Assembly: GCA_947447175.1 (NCBI GenBank)
Contig: CANFIM010000008.1
Span: forward strand, 1-40,602
Direction: 5' to 3'
Length of the DNA stretch: 40,602 bases
Source: Acidimicrobiaceae bacterium
Lineage (GTDB): Bacteria; Actinomycetota; Acidimicrobiia; Acidimicrobiales; Ilumatobacteraceae
Made by a program: the position numbers and the translations under genes. Of this stretch, positions 34,787 through 40,602 are shown piece by piece. The notes beneath the pieces were generated by a model. The model made no database searches. It worked only from the letters and a program-made list of their open reading frames with translations, and was not told where the DNA came from. How positions within the stretch are numbered: position 1 is the first letter of the stretch; each line of letters opens with the position of its first letter.

Positions 34787-35613
34787 TGCAGTGGCGTCTC
34801 CAGAACGTGCGCGAGGCGCAGCCAATCATGAACGGAAAGTTCTTCCGCGCGAGCAGTGGGTGCAATGTTGGCCTGTTCGAATTGTTCTGGCGTTACACGA
34901 CCAGCAAGTGAACCGCGCAGCATTTTGCGTCGCTTTGCGAATCCCATTCGCACCAATGAAAACAGTGTTTTTGGATCAATTGTTGTATCAACTACTGAAG
35001 GGTGTCGTGTGATTTCAACTAACGCAGACTCCACATTGGGTCGTGGCAAGAACACCGAGGCAGGCACAAGGCCCACAATGCGCGCAGTTCCGTAGAAGGC
35101 AACTTTGACGGAGAGTGCACCGAATGCTTCGGTGGATGGTGTTGCACAAAAACGTTCGGCAACTTCTTTTTGCACCATGACCAACATGCGTTTGATTTGT
35201 GGCACGAAATCAAGCACGTCAGCAACAAGTGGTGTTGCAACGTTGTACGGAAGGTTTGCAACAAGGGCCCAGTCGGTGTGGTCGCCCAGCAATTCATTCC
35301 AGTTCAGTTTCATTGCGTCGGCGTGCACAACGGTGACATTGGGAAGTGCATCAACATTTTCGTGCAGTAGCGGAATGAGTTGGTCGTCAACTTCCACTGC
35401 GGTAACAGAACTTGCAGTTTCGGCAAGTGCAAGTGTGAGAGATCCAAGACCAGCGCCAATTTCTAAGACGCGGCCGTGTCCGTCGATATCGGCCAGACGT
35501 GCAATGCGGCGCACTGTATTTGCGTCAACAACAAAGTTTTGACCAAGTGCACGCTTCGCACGAAGACCAGCGCCATCTAGTTGGCGAGATGCATCAGCAC
35601 GCGAAAGAGTCAC
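34783..35613 (-). CDS. rsmA: 16S rRNA dimethyladenosine transferase (KsgA)
   Basis: 276 residues. RALGQNFVVDANTVRRI at the N-terminus, SAM site VLEIGAGLGSLTLAL, acidic EVDD, and catalytic NLPYNVATPL. It dimethylates two adjacent adenines near the 3' end of 16S rRNA during 30S assembly. Overlaps its upstream and downstream genes by 4 nt each, giving a coupled operon metG-tatD-rlpA-like-rsmA-ispE. Confidence 0.98.
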   Translation of the reverse strand: MTLSRADASRQLDGAGLRAKRALGQNFVVDANTVRRIARLADIDGHGRVLEIGAGLGSLTLALAETASSVTAVEVDDQLIPLLHENVDALPNVTVVHADAMKLNWNELLGDHTDWALVANLPYNVATPLVADVLDFVPQIKRMLVMVQKEVAERFCATPSTEAFGALSVKVAFYGTARIVGLVPASVFLPRPNVESALVEITRHPSVVDTTIDPKTLFSLVRMGFAKRRKMLRGSLAGRVTPEQFEQANIAPTARAEELSVHDWLRLAHVLETPLQ

Positions 35614-36116
35614 CAGGTCAACTCAACGGGAATAGGAGCATCTGCCAATTCAGCAATTGCTTCAAACACGGGAGCATTCAAGATGATGTCAAACGAAGTC
35701 GACACACCGCCGATGTTGATGTTGGTACATGTGGACTTGTGACCGTTATTCAAATTGCGCACGGTGATGATGGCGCCAAGCGGAATGCGATTTGTAGAAC
35801 ATCCGGTGCGGACTGATTCAGGGAAACGTTTAAACGAAGCAATACCGCGAATGAGTTGACCGTTGTTGTCTGCGGGATATGCAATTTGGCCTTGGCCATT
35901 GGGGTCAGCGCTCACTGGTCCGTCGAGGTTGGCTGGCGCATCGGCATCTGCGTCGGTAGCAAGACCAAGATCGAGGGTGGTGGTGGTTGATTTCACCGTT
36001 GTCGCTGTTGCATCGTCGGCCGACCGCCCTGAGGCCATAAATGCCGTGGACAACAGAATGATGGTGGCCACTATTGCCACGGTCAGCCTGTTTCGGTCAA
36101 TGCGGGTGAGATCCAT
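35610..36116 (-). CDS. Secreted/anchored RlpA-like double-psi beta-barrel protein
   Basis: 168 residues. One N-terminal transmembrane or signal segment (about 10-30), a Thr/Asp/Ala-rich linker, and a C-terminal domain (about 85-168) with the RlpA-like pattern: GCSTNRIPLGAIITVRNLNNG, then FDIILN and IPVELTW. Two Cys (in TGCST and STCTN) may pair. RlpA-type barrels bind or cleave glycan strands, although the catalytic Asp motif is altered here. The position between tatD and rsmA is that of rpfB in mycobacteria and yabE in Bacillus, so a role in peptidoglycan remodelling or resuscitation is suggested by context. No lysozyme-like Rpf domain is present. Confidence 0.72.
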   Translation of the reverse strand: MDLTRIDRNRLTVAIVATIILLSTAFMASGRSADDATATTVKSTTTTLDLGLATDADADAPANLDGPVSADPNGQGQIAYPADNNGQLIRGIASFKRFPESVRTGCSTNRIPLGAIITVRNLNNGHKSTCTNINIGGVSTSFDIILNAPVFEAIAELADAPIPVELTW

Positions 36117-36120
36117 GTAG

Positions 36121-36894
36121 TTATGAATGTATGCGGGGAAATGCCCGAAGTGCGTTCGCTGATGTCACTGCTGCAAAGTCAACAACGTCGTGGCCACGCA
36201 GGTCGGCGATGAATGTGCCCACAATGCCCACATGCGCAGGCTCATTTGGACGTCCACGATGAGGAACGGGCGCCAAGAATGGGCTGTCGGTTTCGATGAG
36301 CAAACGGTCTGCCGGGCACACCTTTGCAGCCTCTCTCAGTTCAACCGCATTCTTGAATGTGACGATGCCGCTGAATGACAAATACGCACCGCGATCTAAA
36401 CACTGGCGAGCTTCATCGGGGCCGCCGCTGAAACAGTGGATGATTGTGTTTTCAGGAATGCCTTCAGAGTCAAGAACGTTGAATGTGTCCTCCCACGCAT
36501 CGCGTGTGTGTATCACTAGAGACAGGTTGTGTTCTTTTGCCAATGCGATTTGCTCTGAGAATGCGGGAATTTGAATATCGCGCGGTGAATTCTCGTAGTA
36601 GTAATCAAGACCGCATTCACCAATGCCAACAACTCGTGGTGAAGTAGCCAAATGCGCAATGGTGTGCACACCTTTTGTTGCATCATGCGGGTGTAAGCCA
36701 ACAGTGGCCCACACGTCGTTGTGCTTGCCTGCAATATCAATGGCCTGCGTGCTGGTGTCAACATCGGTGCCAATCACAATGAATCGCTGCACGCCGGCTT
36801 CGCGTGCGCGCTGCAACAACTCATCAGATCCGGTTTCCACCATCTGCTCTTGTGTGTGGCAGTGCGTATCAGTCCATTGGGCAACAGTGCTCAT
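36121..36894 (-). CDS. tatD: TatD family metal-dependent hydrolase
   Basis: 257 residues. Metal ligands in WTDTHCHTQ, then Glu in GIGECGLDYYYE, His in VIHTRDAW and IIHCFSGGPDEA, and Asp in LIETDSPFL: the complete TatD set. The family comprises 3'-5' DNase-type hydrolases of the amidohydrolase fold. It lies 6 nt after metG with AGGAA as ribosome site, as in most actinobacteria. Confidence 0.96.
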   Translation of the reverse strand: MSTVAQWTDTHCHTQEQMVETGSDELLQRAREAGVQRFIVIGTDVDTSTQAIDIAGKHNDVWATVGLHPHDATKGVHTIAHLATSPRVVGIGECGLDYYYENSPRDIQIPAFSEQIALAKEHNLSLVIHTRDAWEDTFNVLDSEGIPENTIIHCFSGGPDEARQCLDRGAYLSFSGIVTFKNAVELREAAKVCPADRLLIETDSPFLAPVPHRGRPNEPAHVGIVGTFIADLRGHDVVDFAAVTSANALRAFPRIHS

Positions 36895-36900
36895 GTATTC

Positions 36901-38409
36901 CTAAGCGAGGGTACGACGTGGGAAGAGTGGATCGCCCTTTTCAACAGGTGAACCAACGGGATATTGACCCCACTGAACATCTGCGGGAATGCGACACGAC
37001 TCAATATCGGTGGTCATACCAATACGACGCCAGATTTCACGAGCGGTATCGGGAATGGCGGGGAATGCAAGCAATGTGACAATGCGCAGTGCTTCAAGTG
37101 CATCACCCATCACAGTGTCTACGAGTGGTCCAGCTTCTGCTTTCCAGGGCTCGTTGTTTTCAAGGTGAGCGTTCGTTGCACGAATGAGACCCCATGTGGC
37201 TTCCAGCGCACGACTTGGCTGAACAATTTCCCATTGCGCAATGGTGTCGGCAACTGCAGTACGTGCATGTTCGGCCAATGGGCTGTTGGGGTCTGGTGCA
37301 GTGCCAACTCCGTTGCACTTTTTACCCACAACAGTTGCAACGCGCGCAGCAAGGTTGCCCAAGTTGTTTGCCAGATCTGAGTTGTAACGAGAAACGAGAC
37401 CTTCATACGTGAAGTCGCCGTCGTTGCCATATGTGGTGTCAGACAACACGTAGTAACGGAATCCATCAACTCCGAATTCATCAACAAGATCAAGAGGATT
37501 CACCACGTTGCCCGATGTCTTTGACATCTTTTCGCCGCCCACCAGCAGCCAGCCGCCAACGGCCCAACCCTTTGGTGGTTCAATGCCTGCTGACATGAGC
37601 ATTGCAGGCCAATACACATTGTGGAATCGAATGATGTCTTTGCCGATGAGGTGATGGTTGACGGGCCACCACTCGTTGAACTTCGCGTCGTCTGAGCCGT
37701 ATCCAATTGCCGTGATGTAGTTGGCAAGTGCATCAAACCACACATATGCAACATGCGATTCGTCGAATGGAAGCGGAATACCCCATGTGAGCGTTTTGCG
37801 GCTCACAGAGAAATCTTGCAAGCCCTGTTTGATGAAGCCGATGACTTCGTTCACGCGGTGCTCAGGAACAACCGCGCCAGGGTGGGATGAATACCAATCA
37901 ATGAGTCGTTGTTCAAAACGAGACAAACGGAAGAAGTAGTTCTCTTCTTCAACATGTTCCACAGGGCGTTTGTGAATGGGGCAGAGGTTGTTATCTAGAT
38001 CGTCTTCAGTGAAGTACGCCTCGCATGCCACGCAATACAGACCGCTGTACTTATCAAGTTCAATGTCGCCGGCATCAAAACACGCTTGCAACAGTTTCTG
38101 CACACCCACGCGGTGACGTGGTTCGGTGGTGCGAATGAAATCGTTGTTCGAAATATTGAGACGTTCCCATGCCTTTTGAAAGAGGGGAGCAATGGAGTCG
38201 GTGAATGCCTGTGGTGAGGTGCCAGCAGCATCTGCCGCTTGCTGAATCTTCAAGCCGTGTTCGTCGGTGCCAGTGAGGAAGTACACATCGTCACCCAGCA
38301 GGCGGTGCCAACGGGCAAGGGCATCACCAACAATGGTGGTGTATGCATGACCAAGGTGGGGCTGGGCGTTCACATAATAAATTGGTGTTGTTAAGTAGTA
38401 CTTGCCCAC
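36901..38409 (-). CDS. metG: Methionyl-tRNA synthetase
   Basis: 502 residues. HIGH-type PHLGHAY near the N-terminus, a zinc knuckle CVAC ... CPIH (one CxxC/CxxH pair), KMSKTSGN signature around residue 290, and an anticodon-binding domain with no C-terminal Trbp111-like extension. It charges tRNA-Met. A GTG at 38415 also opens the frame, but the GTG at 38409 lies 6 nt after TAGCCT (38416-38421), whereas the former directly abuts that box, so I chose 38409. First gene of the metG-tatD-rsmA-ispE operon, divergent from the thioesterase. Confidence 0.97.
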   Translation of the reverse strand: MGKYYLTTPIYYVNAQPHLGHAYTTIVGDALARWHRLLGDDVYFLTGTDEHGLKIQQAADAAGTSPQAFTDSIAPLFQKAWERLNISNNDFIRTTEPRHRVGVQKLLQACFDAGDIELDKYSGLYCVACEAYFTEDDLDNNLCPIHKRPVEHVEEENYFFRLSRFEQRLIDWYSSHPGAVVPEHRVNEVIGFIKQGLQDFSVSRKTLTWGIPLPFDESHVAYVWFDALANYITAIGYGSDDAKFNEWWPVNHHLIGKDIIRFHNVYWPAMLMSAGIEPPKGWAVGGWLLVGGEKMSKTSGNVVNPLDLVDEFGVDGFRYYVLSDTTYGNDGDFTYEGLVSRYNSDLANNLGNLAARVATVVGKKCNGVGTAPDPNSPLAEHARTAVADTIAQWEIVQPSRALEATWGLIRATNAHLENNEPWKAEAGPLVDTVMGDALEALRIVTLLAFPAIPDTAREIWRRIGMTTDIESCRIPADVQWGQYPVGSPVEKGDPLFPRRTLA

Positions 38410-38415
38410 CCACAC

Positions 38416-38421
38416 AGGCTA
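38416..38421 (-). promoter_or_regulatory. -10 box of metG (leaderless)
   Basis: TAGCCT on the minus strand, 6 nt before the GTG at 38409, selecting that start over the GTG at 38415. Confidence 0.5.
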
Positions 38422-38470
38422 CGCCCTTGCGCTGCAAGGCATCGGTTCGTTTTCATGGGGTCATTTTTCG

Positions 38471-38476
38471 TACGCT
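38471..38476 (+). promoter_or_regulatory. -10 box of the thioesterase gene (leaderless)
   Basis: TACGCT, 6 nt before the ATG at 38483. It shares the 73-nt divergent region with the metG promoter. Confidence 0.5.
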
Positions 38477-38482
38477 CGTCTA

Positions 38483-39289
38483 ATGCCTTTTGAGTTCGAT
38501 ATTGCGACAACGCCCACTCCTCGAGGCAACGGTCTCTACGACACGCCCATTCAGGAACGCTGGAACATCGGACCTGGCATCGCAAACGGTGGCTATCTGT
38601 TAGCGCTTGCTGCAAATGCCATGCGTGCCGAATCTGGTCGTGCGCACCCACTCACCATCACGGCTCATTATTTGTCACCTGGGGTTGAAGGTCCCGCAGA
38701 GACGCGGACCGAAATCGTGAAAGCTGGACGTCAACTCACCACGATGACCGGTTCGCTCAGCCGTGATGGCAAAGAAGTGATTCGTGTGCTCGGTTCCTTT
38801 GGCGACATTGATGCTGACAAGGGATTGCAATTCGATGATCTTCAGCCGCCTACATTGCCTGCTTTTGTTGATTGCGAGAAACGAGTTCCCAACCCCGACA
38901 TGGCGCCGAGTCTTCAGAGCCGACTTGATTGTCGATATCACCCTGATGACATTGGCTGGGTAGTGGGGAAACCATCGGGAAACGCCTCGTACCGTGGCTA
39001 TTTTTCATTTGCTGATGGGCGAGAGGTTGACACGCTTGCGCTGTTGTTGGCCACCGATGCATTCCCGCCCGTCTTGTTCAACAAGTACGGACTGATTGGT
39101 TGGGCGCCCACCATTGAACTCACCGTTCATATTCGTGCGATTCCAGCGCCCGGCCCCATCACAGTGAAGTTCCATAGCAATGTGATTCAGGGTGGGTTCT
39201 TCGAGGAAAGTGGCGAGTTGTGGGATTCCACTGGTCGCTTAGTAGCAATGAGCCGTCAGTTAGCGCTTGCGCCCCTGCCGCAGGCCTAA
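38483..39289 (+). CDS. Acyl-CoA thioesterase-like protein (double hotdog)
   Basis: 268 residues. The N-terminal half has WNIGPGIANGGYLLALAANA followed by HPLTITAHYLSPG, and the C-terminal half GWAPTIELTVHIRAIPAPG, the paired hotdog repeats of the thioesterase-like (TesB-related) superfamily. It likely hydrolyses acyl-CoAs; chain specificity is unknown. A longer frame from 38402 overlaps metG; ATG 38483 has a TACGCT box 6 nt upstream. Its 3' end overlaps the convergent HAD gene by 30 nt. Confidence 0.85.
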   Translation: MPFEFDIATTPTPRGNGLYDTPIQERWNIGPGIANGGYLLALAANAMRAESGRAHPLTITAHYLSPGVEGPAETRTEIVKAGRQLTTMTGSLSRDGKEVIRVLGSFGDIDADKGLQFDDLQPPTLPAFVDCEKRVPNPDMAPSLQSRLDCRYHPDDIGWVVGKPSGNASYRGYFSFADGREVDTLALLLATDAFPPVLFNKYGLIGWAPTIELTVHIRAIPAPGPITVKFHSNVIQGGFFEESGELWDSTGRLVAMSRQLALAPLPQA

Positions 39290-40030
39290 CGAATACATCA
39301 GCAGCATTCCACTGGCCGCCACAGTGATGGTGGTGGAGCGGCGAATCAACATTTTTGATCGTTGTGCGAACACAACAACAGGCCAGCCCTTTTGGCGCGA
39401 CAACGCTGTGAGTTCTGCATCGGGGTTCACTGCAACTGCATTGCCCACCACGTTCATCATGGGCAGGTCACTCATTGAGTCTGAATACGACCACGAGTTG
39501 GAAAGATCAATGCCGCGTTGTGTTGCGAGGGAAGTGATGGCTTCGGCTTTTCCTTCGCCATAACAAAAAGGACCGGCCAGTTTTCCGGTGTAGACACCGT
39601 TCTCTACTTCGCCAACTGTGCCAATGCCACCCGTCATACCCAACGCTTGTGCAAGAGGCTCAACAATTTCAATGGGCGATGCAGACACAATCCATGTTTC
39701 ACGACCTGCGGCGTGATGTTGATCCAACAGTGCGCGAGCCTCAGGGCGAATGAGTCCGAGCAATTCAGGAAGAACCATCTCGTTCAGACCAACAAGATCG
39801 GCCTGACGTATGCCGCCAGCTGCTGCCAAGATGCGTTCGCGTACTTCAACACTGGAGTTATCGGTAGAGCCGAAGAAGCGAAACTTCAAAGCCTTTATGG
39901 CGTCAACTGCAAAATCTTGAATGCGAATGAAACCTGCATCGCGTGCTGCGCGAGCAAAGACAAACGCCGAAGAACCGGCAATGAGTGTGCGGTCAAGATC
40001 GAAGAATGCAGCAGTTGTTTTCTCGGTCAT
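39260..40030 (-). CDS. HAD-IB family hydrolase with C-terminal membrane segment
   Basis: 256 residues. Motif I FFDLDRTL (nucleophile Asp), motif II VSASP, conserved Lys in YGEGKAEA and motif III YSDSMSDLPMM, as in the SerB-like subfamily IB. These enzymes dephosphorylate small molecules or lysophosphatidic-acid-type lipids. A hydrophobic segment near the C-terminus (TITVAASGMLLMYSLGL) may anchor it. ATG overlaps the rsmI stop by 4 nt. The last 30 nt overlap the thioesterase gene on the other strand. Confidence 0.9.
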   Translation of the reverse strand: MTEKTTAAFFDLDRTLIAGSSAFVFARAARDAGFIRIQDFAVDAIKALKFRFFGSTDNSSVEVRERILAAAGGIRQADLVGLNEMVLPELLGLIRPEARALLDQHHAAGRETWIVSASPIEIVEPLAQALGMTGGIGTVGEVENGVYTGKLAGPFCYGEGKAEAITSLATQRGIDLSNSWSYSDSMSDLPMMNVVGNAVAVNPDAELTALSRQKGWPVVVFAQRSKMLIRRSTTITVAASGMLLMYSLGLRQGRKR

Positions 40031-40602
40031 GATTCCACCGCCAATGCGTACACGCGCTTACGTGCAACGCCAAGAGCTGCCGTGACTTCATCAATGGCAT
40101 CACGCTTCGACAAACCATTTGCAGTGCGCTGAGAGAGTTCTTCGCGAATGACCTCGTCGGTCACGTCGATCTGTTCGGTTTCGTTGGGCGCAAGAACCAA
40201 AACATATTCGCCACGAGGGTCAACTGTTTGTGCGTGAGTAATCGCCTCCTTGAGGGTGCCCCGCCATAGTTCTTCGTGCAGTTTGGTGAGTTCACGTGCC
40301 AACACAATGCGTCGTTCTCCACCGCACGACTCTGCAAGATCTACCAACGTGCGCTCTAAACGGTGGGGAGCTTCATAGAGAACAATGGTGCGGCGTTCAC
40401 GCGAGACCTCGGTGAGTCGCTCGCGTCGTTCTGTACCCGAACGTGGAAGGAATCCGTCGAAGGCAATACGCGTGGTGGGTAACCCGCTGAGGGTTGCTGC
40501 CATCACAAATGCTGCAGGCCCGGGCGTTGCGTGCACTGCATGCCCAGCATCAACGGCAGCGCGAACCATGCGTTCGCCTGGGTCGCTAATGGCGGGTGTG
40601 CC
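40027..40602 (-). CDS. rsmI: 16S rRNA 2'-O-ribose C1402 methyltransferase RsmI, partial
   Basis: The C-terminal about 191 residues; the frame is open at the right edge, where GTPAISDPGERMVRAA is the SAM-binding family motif. Following are TPGPAAFVMAATLSGLPT, ETER-like basic helices, VLYEAPHRLERTL, and ARELTKLHEELWRGTL. RsmI methylates C1402 of 16S rRNA. In mycobacteria its orthologue Rv1003 lies close to metG, as here. Confidence 0.95.
   Translation of the reverse strand, partial: GTPAISDPGERMVRAAVDAGHAVHATPGPAAFVMAATLSGLPTTRIAFDGFLPRSGTERRERLTEVSRERRTIVLYEAPHRLERTLVDLAESCGGERRIVLARELTKLHEELWRGTLKEAITHAQTVDPRGEYVLVLAPNETEQIDVTDEVIREELSQRTANGLSKRDAIDEVTAALGVARKRVYALAVES

Overview
The window is a compact, mostly minus-strand stretch of an actinobacterial chromosome, most likely from class Acidimicrobiia (for example the freshwater Ilumatobacter-like lineages). 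That placement is an inference from moderate GC, actinobacterial gene order (metG-tatD-x-rsmA-ispE; pth-rplY-prs; mfd-mazG-eno-ftsB; DUF501-ppx), a 30-aa bS22 ribosomal protein, and pervasive TANNNT -10 boxes placed 6-8 nt before start codons. There are no insertion sequences, phage genes or CRISPR arrays, and intergenic gaps are tiny.

Left part (1-9.4 kb): the 3' end of an acyl-CoA synthetase, an MFS exporter, aminopeptidase N, a PfkB adenosine-type kinase, QueF, two divergent enoyl-CoA hydratases, a secreted subtilase, and an unrecognised 101-aa basic protein behind a hairpin-rich leader. Then comes an operon for a GNAT acetyltransferase, Ppx/GppA and DUF501 (9.4-11.4 kb, minus).

Centre (11.4-23.7 kb): a form II CO-dehydrogenase-like molybdenum hydroxylase island. 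CoxL, CoxS and CoxM form the enzyme. CoxD (MoxR ATPase), CoxE (VWA), a split XdhC pair, MocA (cytidylyltransferase) and CoxG (membrane-anchored SRPBCC) would mature and locate it. Interspersed are a PAP2/IPC-synthase-like membrane protein, a PuuB-like FAD oxidoreductase, an SDR lacking the catalytic Tyr, a Dabb protein and a secreted NlpC/P60 protein. The island lies exactly between ftsB and DUF501-ppx, which are usually neighbours in actinobacteria.

Right part (23.7-40.6 kb): a housekeeping block on the minus strand: ftsB, eno, a YabN-type mazG, a PpiC lipoprotein, mfd, pth, rplY, prs, tRNA-Gln(TTG), then ispE, rsmA, an RlpA-like secreted protein in the slot normally held by rpfB, tatD, metG, a HAD phosphatase and the 3' part of rsmI. 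A thioesterase and the bS22 gene are on the plus strand. The order resembles the Mycobacterium tuberculosis Rv1003-Rv1026 region.

The most interesting signals are the window-wide leaderless promoter architecture (including two cases where the upstream stop codon forms the first half of the next -10 box), a perfect LexA-type palindrome plus a tandem 8-bp repeat in front of ftsB, the hairpin-rich leader of the unknown small protein, and the placement of the cox island.
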